Source of the DNA: Streptomyces sp. TSRI0107
Lineage (GTDB): Bacteria > Actinomycetota > Actinomycetes > Streptomycetales > Streptomycetaceae
Reading direction: 5' to 3'
NCBI RefSeq assembly: GCF_001905845.1
Contig: NZ_LIVZ01000001.1
Location: 1 to 64,000, forward strand
Length of the DNA stretch: 64,000 nt
The first letter of the stretch is position 1; the number at the start of each line of letters is the position of its first letter. The position numbers and the translations under genes are program-made. The notes beneath the pieces are model-generated. The model saw only the letters and a list, made by a program, of their open reading frames with translations, did not search any database and was not told where the DNA came from. Shown piece by piece: positions 37,578-45,332 of the stretch.

Positions 37578-39203
37578 GTGTCGCGCATGGAGAACAGCAG
37601 CAAACCATCACTTTTCACCCACGTTTCCATCCGACTTCCCACCCGCCTTTCCGCCCGTCCTTCCGCTCGCCTCCTGGCGGTGGCCATCCCCGTCGCCGCC
37701 ATGCTCGCCGTCGGCCTGTGGGGGCTCGACCGCGGCGGGATGTGGCGGGACGAGGCCGTCACCTTCCAGGTCGCGCGGCGGTCGGTGCCGCAGATCTGGC
37801 GGCTGGTGCAGAGCGTGGACGCGGTGCACGGCCTGTACTACCTGCTCGTGCGCCCCGTCCTCGCCCTCCACCCCGGCGAGGTCGTCCTGCGCCTGCCGTC
37901 CGTCTGCGCGGCCGCCGCGACCGCCGGCCTGGTCGCCGCCCTCGGGGTGCGGCTGGCCCGGCCGCGGGTCGGGCTGTGGGCGGGACTGCTGTACGCGGCC
38001 ACCCCCCTGGCCGGCCACTACGCGCAGGAGGCCCGCTCCTACGCCCTGGTCGCGGCCGGTGCCGCCGGGGCGACGCTGCTGCTGGCGCGGGGCATGGAGC
38101 GGGGTGCCGCCGGGCCGTGGCGACGCGCATGGGCGGCGTACGGGGCCGTCGTCGCCGTCACCTGTCTGCTGCACATGTTCGCCGCGCTGCTGCTCCTCGC
38201 CCACGCGGTGACGCTGGCGCTCGCGCGGGTGCCGGGCCGGGTGTGGCGCGGATGGGGCGTGGCGGCGGGCGCCGCGCTGCTCGTGCTCGCCCCGCTGGCG
38301 CTGCTCGCGCAGGGGCAGGCGGCGCAGGTGGGGTGGCTGACGGCGCCCCGGTGGGGGAACGCCGAGCGGCTGCTGCGGCAGTTCGCCGGGTCGTCGGGCC
38401 CCGTCCTGTGGGCGTACCTGGCGCTCGTCGCCGTCGCGCTGACGGGGATCCGCCGGTCGCCGCTGGTACGGGTGGCGCTGCCGCTGGCGGTGGTGGCGCC
38501 GACGGTACTGATGGGCGTGTCGCAGGTGCGGCCGATGTACGACGACCGGTACGTGCTGTACGCCCTCGCGGGGGCGCCGCTGCTGGCGGCGGCGGGCGCG
38601 GACCGCGTCGTGCGGGCGCTGTGCCGCCCTTCTTCGCGTGGCTCCTGCCCGGCCGTGGCGCTCGCCGGAGTCCTCGCCGTCACCCTCGTCTTCGCCCACC
38701 AGCTCCCCCTGCACCGTCAGCACCGCACCCTCGCACAGCGCGCCGACGACCTCGCGGCGGTCTCCGCGCTCGCCTCCCGTTCGCTGCGCCCCGGCGATCC
38801 GGTGCTGTTCCTGCCGTCGATCGGGCGGCGGGCGGCGCTGGCCTATCCGAAGGGCTTCCGGCGGGCGTGGGACATGGCGCTCGCGGTGCCGGGGCCGCAG
38901 TCGGGGACGCTGTACGGCCGTGAGCTGACCGCGCCGGAGCTGCGGCGCAGGCTGGCGGGGGTGGACCGGGTCTGGGTGGTGGCGGAGTCGTACGCCCTCG
39001 GCGCGCGCTGGCGTCCGCGCGACCCGGTCGAGCGCGCCAAGCTGGCGGTGGTCGGCGAGGAGTTCGTGCCGCGCACGCGCGAGGTGTGCGGCGGGGTGAC
39101 GTTCCGTCTGTACGTCAGGCGGAACGCCGGCGCCGAGACACCCCCTAGCGTGCCGCCGCCGCCCTGGCCTCCGTCTCCGCCGCCGCGTCCAGCGCCTCGG
39201 TGA
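37578..39203 (+). CDS. GT-C type membrane glycosyltransferase (family 39-like)
   Basis: 541 aa. About ten membrane spans. After the first span the motif WGLDRGGMWRDEAVTFQVARR carries the acidic Asp-Glu pair of ArnT/GT39-type enzymes, which use polyprenyl-phosphate sugars; YAQEARSYALVAAGAA is the next conserved piece. The last 120 residues are outside the membrane. It would add a sugar to protein or polymer on the outer face. GTG start at 37578 or ATG at 37587. A perfect AAAAGGAGG lies 20 nt upstream of the GTG, too far to be its ribosome site and inside the promoter spacer. The 3' end overlaps ohrR by 59 bp, tail to tail. Confidence 0.8.
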   Translation: MSRMENSSKPSLFTHVSIRLPTRLSARPSARLLAVAIPVAAMLAVGLWGLDRGGMWRDEAVTFQVARRSVPQIWRLVQSVDAVHGLYYLLVRPVLALHPGEVVLRLPSVCAAAATAGLVAALGVRLARPRVGLWAGLLYAATPLAGHYAQEARSYALVAAGAAGATLLLARGMERGAAGPWRRAWAAYGAVVAVTCLLHMFAALLLLAHAVTLALARVPGRVWRGWGVAAGAALLVLAPLALLAQGQAAQVGWLTAPRWGNAERLLRQFAGSSGPVLWAYLALVAVALTGIRRSPLVRVALPLAVVAPTVLMGVSQVRPMYDDRYVLYALAGAPLLAAAGADRVVRALCRPSSRGSCPAVALAGVLAVTLVFAHQLPLHRQHRTLAQRADDLAAVSALASRSLRPGDPVLFLPSIGRRAALAYPKGFRRAWDMALAVPGPQSGTLYGRELTAPELRRRLAGVDRVWVVAESYALGARWRPRDPVERAKLAVVGEEFVPRTREVCGGVTFRLYVRRNAGAETPPSVPPPPWPPSPPPRPAPR

Positions 39204-39624
39204 GCTGGTCGAGGCGGGCCCGCAGGGCGCCGATCTCCTCGATGCCGAAGCCGGTCGCGGCGGCGATCCGCCGCGGTACCTCCGCCGCCCGCTCGCGCAG
39301 GGCGGCGCCTTCCGCGGTGAGCCGGACCTCGACGGAGCGCTCGTCGCGGGTGCTGCGCTCGCGGTGCACGAGCCCGGCCGCCTCCAGGCGCTTGAGCAGC
39401 GGGGACAGCGTGCCGGAGTCGAGCCGCAGATGCTCGCCGAGGCGCTTGACGGGCAGGTGGCCGTGTTCCCAGAGCACCAGCATCACCAGGTACTGCGGGT
39501 AGGTCAGCCCGAGGTCCTTGAGGATCACCCGGTAGACGCCGTTGAAGGCGCGTGAGGCGGCGTTCAGGGAGAAGCAGATCTGGCGGTCCAGGCGGAGCCA
39601 GTCGTCCGCGGGCGTGCTGGTCAT
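39145..39624 (-). CDS. ohrR: MarR family regulator (OhrR-like)
   Basis: 159 aa. Winged helix of the MarR family: YPQYLVMLVLWEHGHLPVKRLGEHL, DSGTLSPLLKRLEAAGLV and the wing RDERSVEVRLTAEG. Cys17 (RQICFSLNAAS) matches the peroxide-sensing cysteine of OhrR. It represses the divergent ohr gene until the cysteine is oxidised by organic peroxide. The start is uncertain: ATG 39624 gives the family-like N terminus, but its GGGAG is only 1 nt away; ATG 39651 touches the operator and would be leaderless. Confidence 0.88.
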   Translation of the reverse strand: MTSTPADDWLRLDRQICFSLNAASRAFNGVYRVILKDLGLTYPQYLVMLVLWEHGHLPVKRLGEHLRLDSGTLSPLLKRLEAAGLVHRERSTRDERSVEVRLTAEGAALRERAAEVPRRIAAATGFGIEEIGALRARLDQLTEALDAAAETEARAAAAR

Positions 39625-39650
39625 GCTCCCAGGGTAGCTCTGGTGAGCCA

Positions 39651-39670
39651 TTTAGTTGTGCACAACTTAA
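39651..39670. promoter_or_regulatory. OhrR operator
   Basis: TTTAGTTGTGCACAACTTAA: a 14-bp perfect palindrome (AGTTGTG/CACAACT) extended to 20 bp with one mismatched pair. A further half-site AATTGTG follows at 39669-39675. TTGTGC (39656-39661), 17 bp and TCTACT can be read as the ohr promoter, so bound repressor would block it. Confidence 0.75.
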
Positions 39671-39745
39671 TTGTGTGCTCTACTTGTGGTCGTGCGGCGG
39701 CCGGACCGAACCGCCGCCACCCGATCCGAGAGGGATGGTTCATCC

Positions 39746-40159
39746 ATGGACGCGCTCTACACCGCCGTCGCCACCGCCACCCACGGCCGCGAGGGCCGCG
39801 CCGTCTCCTCCGACGGCACGCTGGACCTGCCGCTGGCCATGCCGGTGCAGCTCGGCGGCAACGGCCAGGGCACGAACCCCGAGCAGCTCTTCGCCGCCGG
39901 GTACGCCGCCTGTTTCGGCAGCGCCCTCGGCCTCGTCGGCCGAGCGGCCAAGGTCGACGTCAGCGACGCCGCGGTGACCGCCGAGGTCGGCATCGGCAAG
40001 CAGGGCGAGGGCTTCGCGCTCGCCGTCACCCTGCGTGTCGAGCTGCCCGACACCGTCGACGAGGCGACCGGCCGCAAGCTGGTCGAGCAGGCCCACCAGG
40101 TCTGCCCGTACTCCAACGCGACCCGCGGCAACATCCCGGTCGAGATCGTCGTCGAGTAG
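39746..40159 (+). CDS. ohr: Organic hydroperoxide resistance protein Ohr
   Basis: 137 aa, full length for Ohr. Thiol peroxidase that reduces organic hydroperoxides. The two redox cysteines are Cys56 (AAGYAACFGSAL) and Cys120 (HQVCPYSNATRGN), and the N terminus MDALYTAVATATHGREG is typical. Divergent from ohrR with the operator between them. ATG start with GAGAGGGA about 11 nt upstream. Confidence 0.95.
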   Translation: MDALYTAVATATHGREGRAVSSDGTLDLPLAMPVQLGGNGQGTNPEQLFAAGYAACFGSALGLVGRAAKVDVSDAAVTAEVGIGKQGEGFALAVTLRVELPDTVDEATGRKLVEQAHQVCPYSNATRGNIPVEIVVE

Positions 40160-40192
40160 TCGCAGGGCAGCCCCCCGGGGGTGGCCGCCGCC

Positions 40193-41749
40193 TCACCCCG
40201 TGATCCGCGCCAGCACCTCCCCGGTCCGCCGGCTCCACGCCACCACGACCGCCTCCTCGGGCACCTCGCGCCAGCGCGTCAGCAGCAGCCAGCGCACGTG
40301 GTAGCGGCGGGCGACGGCGGTGCGCTCGGCGCGGGTCGAGTCCGGGGCGAGGTAGGCCGCCACGTCGGCGACCCGCCGCCGGCGCTCGGACTCGTCCAGC
40401 GCCGCGTCGGGCCACGCCGGCGCGGCGAGGTTCGGGCCGTACCCGGCGATCGCGTGCACGGCCCAGTACCCGTCGGTGATCACCACCTCGCCCGGCCGGA
40501 TGTGCCGCGCGGCCCAGTCGTACGACGGCCAGCGCGGCGGCTGCCGGAAGCCGACCGGGTCCAGCGAGCGGGGCACGACCGCCCCCGCGTGCACGGTGAG
40601 GAACCCGACGCAGGCGGCGACCGCCGTGACCGCCGCGAGGAGCCGCCGCCACACCGGCCAGGGCCGGGGCGCCGCGAGCTCGACGGCGAGCGCGAACTGC
40701 AGCGGCACGAGGGTGAGGCCGAGGATCCGCCCGTAGGTGTAGTGGCCGCTGAACCAGCCGTACGCCACCACCGCCACCTCCAGCGCGAACATCAGCACCA
40801 GAGGGTCCCGCCAGGACTCGCGGCGCGCCCGCAGCAGCAGCGCGGGCAGCCCCACCAGGGCCAGGCCGAACTGGCCGCCGAGGTCGAGGTACAGCCGCCG
40901 GTGCATGGCGTCGACGCTGGTGTCGCCGGTCAGCGCGAGCACGTCGAAGTACGGCCAGGCCATGCCGACCAGCAGGGCCGTGACGCAGGTCAGGGCCCAG
41001 CGCCCCGCCACCGCCGGCCGCCATCCCCGCTGCCACCCCGCCACGAGCGCGAGCCCGCCCAGCACCGCCGCCACCGACGTGATCGGGTGCACCAGCAGGA
41101 TCAGCCCGTACAGCGCGCCCAGCGCCGCGTACCCGGTCAGGCTCGGCAGGCCGCTGGGCCCGACGAACCGCACCGGCCGCCCGTCCCGGGCCCGCGCGCC
41201 GGTCCAGGCCCAGGCCCAGAAGGCGAGCCCGATCGCGAACGCCGACGGGTAGCCCAGCGTGCCGGTCATCGACATCAGCGCCAGATAGCCGCTCCACCAG
41301 GCCCGTTCGACGCCCCACAGCAGCGCCATCGCGGCCAGCGCCAGCACCGGCGCCCACGGCCGGGGCGTCAGCACCCGCACGAAGCGGTTCAGGCCGGTCA
41401 GCACCACCAGCAGGTTCAGCGGGCCGGAGAGCTTCACCACCTCCCAGCCGCTCATCCCGGTCAGTCGCGCGAAGGCGCCCTGGAGGACGGCGTAGGGGGA
41501 GTAGTACGGGCTGCCCGCGCCCGGCAGGTCCGCCGTGGGGTGGCGCGGGTCGAGCAGGTCCGCCTTGAGGCGTTCGACGACGGCCGCGTGCTGTCCGGCG
41601 TCACAGCACAGCGGCACCCGCCAGTACGCCAGCGACATCACCAGCCAGAACAGAAAGCCGAAGACCTGGTACGGGGTGGGCCGCCAGACCCGGCCGCGCA
41701 GCGCCGTCGCACCGCGCGGGCGCCGCCGGAGGAGCACTCCGGCGCTCAT
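40193..41749 (-). CDS. Multi-span membrane protein, GT-C-like
   Basis: 518 aa. About eleven predicted membrane spans. After the first span the sequence WRVPLCCDAGQHAAVVERL has the position and type of an acidic GT-C loop, and the last 150 residues (SYDWAARHIRPGEVVITDGYWAVHAI) form an outside domain like those of membrane mannosyl- or arabinosyltransferases. No closer family is recognisable. It follows the gene at 41823 after 73 bp on the same strand and is probably the last gene of the wall-polymer operon that starts at 49962. Confidence 0.65.
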   Translation of the reverse strand: MSAGVLLRRRPRGATALRGRVWRPTPYQVFGFLFWLVMSLAYWRVPLCCDAGQHAAVVERLKADLLDPRHPTADLPGAGSPYYSPYAVLQGAFARLTGMSGWEVVKLSGPLNLLVVLTGLNRFVRVLTPRPWAPVLALAAMALLWGVERAWWSGYLALMSMTGTLGYPSAFAIGLAFWAWAWTGARARDGRPVRFVGPSGLPSLTGYAALGALYGLILLVHPITSVAAVLGGLALVAGWQRGWRPAVAGRWALTCVTALLVGMAWPYFDVLALTGDTSVDAMHRRLYLDLGGQFGLALVGLPALLLRARRESWRDPLVLMFALEVAVVAYGWFSGHYTYGRILGLTLVPLQFALAVELAAPRPWPVWRRLLAAVTAVAACVGFLTVHAGAVVPRSLDPVGFRQPPRWPSYDWAARHIRPGEVVITDGYWAVHAIAGYGPNLAAPAWPDAALDESERRRRVADVAAYLAPDSTRAERTAVARRYHVRWLLLTRWREVPEEAVVVAWSRRTGEVLARITG

Positions 41750-41822
41750 CGAGCCGGGTGAGGAGTAAGCATTCGGGACATTTGTCGTATGTTCCCGTGA
41801 AGGTCAATCGCATGACCTCGGC

Positions 41823-43109
41823 TCACCGCATCGAGTGAGCCCGATCGGCGTGCCCCTGCGCCGGCAGCGACACCGGCCGCCGCACCACCGACTCCAGCAG
41901 CAGCGGCAGCCCCACCACCGGCAGCAGCCACGCCAGCACGATCAGCCGCTCACCCCAGATGTTGATGTCCGGGTGCCCGGCCTGGGTGAGGATCCCGGTG
42001 AACGCCGCCGCGGCCAGGAACACCCCGAACGCCCGCCGCTTCGCCGCACCCCAAGCGCCGGCGGCGAGCGCCACCAGGAACAGCGGCTCCCACAGCTGCC
42101 GGCGCGCCCACTCCATCCAGAAGTTCCCCTGGAGCTGCAGGAACTCCGGCCAGGGCGCGTCGCGGTCGGGCCGCGCGAAATGGCCGGTGAGCAGGTCCTG
42201 CACGCTGTCCGTGGTGGACGGATAGCCCAGCAGATGCGCCACGAGCAGGGTCAGCAGGACCGCGCCCAGACCCGTCCCGGCCAGCGCGAGCACCCCGCGC
42301 CCCGGCGGCCGGCCGCTGCGCCACCGCCGTACGGCGATCACCGCGCCCGCCGTCGCCAGGCACACCCCGAGGAACAGGGCCTGTGAGTGCTTGACGGTGA
42401 ACAGGGCCACCAGCGAGCCGCCGGCCAGCGCCAGCCCGGCCCGCTCCCGCCGCCCCTCCAGGACCAGCGCGCACGCCCACACCGCCGCCAGGGTCAGCGC
42501 CAGCAGCAGCCCCTCCGTCATGGGCCGCATGGCGGTCGTCCCGACCGGCAGGACGTAGTACAGGCCCTGCCCGGTCAGACACAGCGGGAACGGCACGCGC
42601 AGCGTCCGCAGGATCAGGCAGACCAGCACACCGCCCGCGACCGCGGTCACCACACTCGCCGCCCACACCCCCCACAGCACCCCGAACACGGTCACGAACG
42701 GCAGCAGGAACACCGGGTAGCCCGGCCGGACCTCGAAGATCCGCATGAACCGCTCCGGCATGTACGGCAGGGTGTGCCCGCCGGTCTGCCCGGCCCTCAG
42801 CCGCCGCTCCACGACCCGCCACTCGGCCGCCCGGCAGTCCCGCGTCACCCGCGGGGCCGGGTCGGGGCCGTGGAAGTGCACCACGTGCACGTTCTGCGCG
42901 CGGTGGGCGAGCGAGGCCCGACCGCCGCACACGTAGTCGATGGTGGCGGCGGCCGCCTCCCGCTTGGAGTCACCGCGCAGACTGAGCGCGTACGACAGGT
43001 AGTTCTTCGTGTCGGGGGTGTCCCGGCCGCTGACGTTCGCCAGCTGCAGGAGGGCGAACAGCCCGGCCAGGAGCAGCACGCAGGTGCGCGGTCGCGGGCG
43101 CATGGTCAC
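41823..43109 (-). CDS. Multi-span membrane protein, possible glycosyltransferase
   Basis: 428 aa. One N-terminal span, then RDTPDTKNYLSYALSLRG (acidic first loop as in GT-C enzymes), a soluble stretch with several His and Cys residues (YVCGGRASLAHRAQNVHVVHFHGPD), and about eight further spans. No exact family is recognised. The GTG start overlaps the stop of the upstream TagF-like gene (GTGA), implying coupled translation and a shared role. An ATG two codons later is also possible. Confidence 0.62.
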   Translation of the reverse strand: MTMRPRPRTCVLLLAGLFALLQLANVSGRDTPDTKNYLSYALSLRGDSKREAAAATIDYVCGGRASLAHRAQNVHVVHFHGPDPAPRVTRDCRAAEWRVVERRLRAGQTGGHTLPYMPERFMRIFEVRPGYPVFLLPFVTVFGVLWGVWAASVVTAVAGGVLVCLILRTLRVPFPLCLTGQGLYYVLPVGTTAMRPMTEGLLLALTLAAVWACALVLEGRRERAGLALAGGSLVALFTVKHSQALFLGVCLATAGAVIAVRRWRSGRPPGRGVLALAGTGLGAVLLTLLVAHLLGYPSTTDSVQDLLTGHFARPDRDAPWPEFLQLQGNFWMEWARRQLWEPLFLVALAAGAWGAAKRRAFGVFLAAAAFTGILTQAGHPDINIWGERLIVLAWLLPVVGLPLLLESVVRRPVSLPAQGHADRAHSMR

Positions 43110-45331
43110 GAAGCGGTGAGCACGTCACGGCCGGAGGCGGAGGCCGGCGACGGCAGCGTGACCCGCCGCGGCGTCCACGCCTCCTCGCCCAGCATCAGCG
43201 TCCGTACGACCCGCTCGGCCGCGTGCCCGTCGTCGTACTCGCAGAACCGCTCCCGGAACCCGGCCCGCAGCCGCTTCGCCTCCGCGTCCCGCCAGGTCCC
43301 CGAGGCGAACAGCCAGGCCAGTTCCCGGTAGGAGCGCGAGACGTGGCCCGGCGGCTCGGCGGTGATGTCGAAGTAGGCGCCCCGGCTCGCCGCGTACGCC
43401 GGCCAGTCGTCGGCGTGGACCACGATCGGCCGGTCCAGGTTGGCGTAGTCGAACATCAGGGCGGAGTAGTCGGTGACCAGGACGTCCGAGGCGAGCATCA
43501 GGTCCTCGACGTGCGGTTCGTCGGTGGCGTCGATCAGCACGCCCCGCCGGTGCAGATCCGACAGGCCCATCCCGCGCGCGTGGCCGGTGGCGAGGGACGG
43601 GTGCAGCCGGACCACGAGGGTGTGGCCGTCGCCCAGGTCCTCCGCGAACCGGGCCAGGTCGATCCGGTCGACGTGTCCGCCCCGCCGGTACTCGCGGCGG
43701 GTCGGCGCGTACAGCACGACCGTGTCGCCCGCCGGGACGCCCAGCCGCTCCCGCACCCGCGTGCCCGCCCGCGGGCCGGCGTTCACCAGCGCGTCGTTGC
43801 GCGGGCTGCCGGTGCGCGCCGACGTGAAGTGGCAGGGGAACGCCCGCTCCCACACCAGCTCCGAGTGCCGGTTGGCGACCAGGCTGTAGTCCCAGCGGTC
43901 GGCGCGGCGCAGCATCTGCGGCACGTCGATGCCGTGCCGGGCGCCGGGCTTGGCCAGCAGGTCGGCCGCCATGTACTTCAGCGGGGTGCCCTGGTGGGTG
44001 TGGATGTGGACGGTGCCGGGGCGTTTGACGAGCGCGCCGGGCCAGTTGACGTTGTTCACGAAGTACTTGGCCCGCGCGACGACCCGCTCGTAGCCGGCCG
44101 AGCCGAGCAGCACGTGCTCCACGTCCGGCGGCAGCAGCGCGGCCGCCTCCTCGTCCTTGACCACCCACACGCCCCGCAGGTGCGGGGCGATCTCGCGGGC
44201 CGCGCGGTAAATCGCCCCCGGATCGCCGAGCACGCCCCGGTGCGAGAACGCCGAGTACACGGCGAGGTCCGGGTCCGGGGAACGCCTCACCAGCGGGGCG
44301 GTGCGGGCCCGGCGTGCCCGCACGGCCGCGGCCGTCCGCACCCGCAGCGCCCGCCGCTCCAGCGCCCGCCCGGCCCGCCCCGCCTGCCGCCGTGCCACGT
44401 AGGCGGCGTAGCCGCCCTCCAGCACCCGGTGCTCCCCGGCGACCGTGGCGCCCTCCGGCTTGTGCGCGCGGAACATCTCGGCCGTACGGCGGAAGAACTC
44501 GCCCTTGTCGGCGGGCGGCAGCCGGTCCGGCTTGGCGAGGATGTCCAGGCAGTGCTCGCCCATCTTGGCGTGCAGATAGCCCCGCCAGCCGTGCAGCTCC
44601 GGGTGGGCGTCGACGAACGCGAAGACCCGCTCGTACTGGTCGTGGATGTCGAAGTGCTTGCGGCTGGTGGTGGACAGGATGTTGCCCTGGCGGCGCTGCC
44701 GGTACTCCAGGCAGACCCGGTCCAGCGCGGCCATCCGCTCGGCGCTGAGCATGACCGGGAACGTCCACGGCGTGTCCTCGTAGTAGCCGGGCGGGAACGC
44801 GAAGCCGTGCCGCTCGACGAAGTCCCGGCGGTAGACCTTGTTCCACACGACCATCAGCAGATCGAGGATCTCCGGCCGCTCGGCGGCGCTGAACGTGCCC
44901 GCGTCCGCCGCCTCGCCCAGCACGTGCGCCAGCACGTTGCGCCGGGTGCCGCCCCACCAGTAGGTGCGCACGTAGTCGAAGACCAGCACGTCCGGGTCGC
45001 CGGTCTCCGCCAGCCGGTCGGCCATCGCGCGCAGCGCGCCCGGCGTGAGGGTGTCGTCGCTGTCGAGGAAGAACAGGTAGTCGCCGGTGGCGTGCGGCAT
45101 CCCGGCGTTGCGGGCCCGGCCGAGGCCCACGTTCTCCGGCAGGTGCAGCGCCGTTACGCGTGGGTCGCGGGCCGCGTACTCGTCGAGGATCGCCCCGCAG
45201 CCGTCCGGCGAGCAGTCGTCGACGGCGATCACCTCGATGTCGCCGTACGACTGCTCCAGGACCGAGTCGAGGCATTCGCGCAGGTAACCCTGCACCTTGA
45301 AGCAGGGGATGATGAGGCTGAAGCGGGGCAC
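43106..45331 (-). CDS. GT2-TagF-like bifunctional protein with altered HGTP motif
   Basis: 741 aa. The N-terminal GT2 domain is intact (FSLIIPCFKVQGYLRECLDSV, VDDCSPDG, FLDSDDT, YEDTPWTFPVML). The C-terminal TagF-like domain has SPRNDAL, YAPTRREYR, RLHPSL and SDVLVTDYSALMFDYANLDRP. In the first catalytic motif, however, the residue before G-T-P-L-K is Gln447, not His: it reads HTHQGTPLK, with His446 one position earlier. Structural work on TagF places a catalytic His in this motif, so activity or acceptor may differ. GTG start, 1 bp after the previous stop. Confidence 0.88.
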   Translation of the reverse strand: MPRFSLIIPCFKVQGYLRECLDSVLEQSYGDIEVIAVDDCSPDGCGAILDEYAARDPRVTALHLPENVGLGRARNAGMPHATGDYLFFLDSDDTLTPGALRAMADRLAETGDPDVLVFDYVRTYWWGGTRRNVLAHVLGEAADAGTFSAAERPEILDLLMVVWNKVYRRDFVERHGFAFPPGYYEDTPWTFPVMLSAERMAALDRVCLEYRQRRQGNILSTTSRKHFDIHDQYERVFAFVDAHPELHGWRGYLHAKMGEHCLDILAKPDRLPPADKGEFFRRTAEMFRAHKPEGATVAGEHRVLEGGYAAYVARRQAGRAGRALERRALRVRTAAAVRARRARTAPLVRRSPDPDLAVYSAFSHRGVLGDPGAIYRAAREIAPHLRGVWVVKDEEAAALLPPDVEHVLLGSAGYERVVARAKYFVNNVNWPGALVKRPGTVHIHTHQGTPLKYMAADLLAKPGARHGIDVPQMLRRADRWDYSLVANRHSELVWERAFPCHFTSARTGSPRNDALVNAGPRAGTRVRERLGVPAGDTVVLYAPTRREYRRGGHVDRIDLARFAEDLGDGHTLVVRLHPSLATGHARGMGLSDLHRRGVLIDATDEPHVEDLMLASDVLVTDYSALMFDYANLDRPIVVHADDWPAYAASRGAYFDITAEPPGHVSRSYRELAWLFASGTWRDAEAKRLRAGFRERFCEYDDGHAAERVVRTLMLGEEAWTPRRVTLPSPASASGRDVLTAS

Positions 45332-45332
45332 G

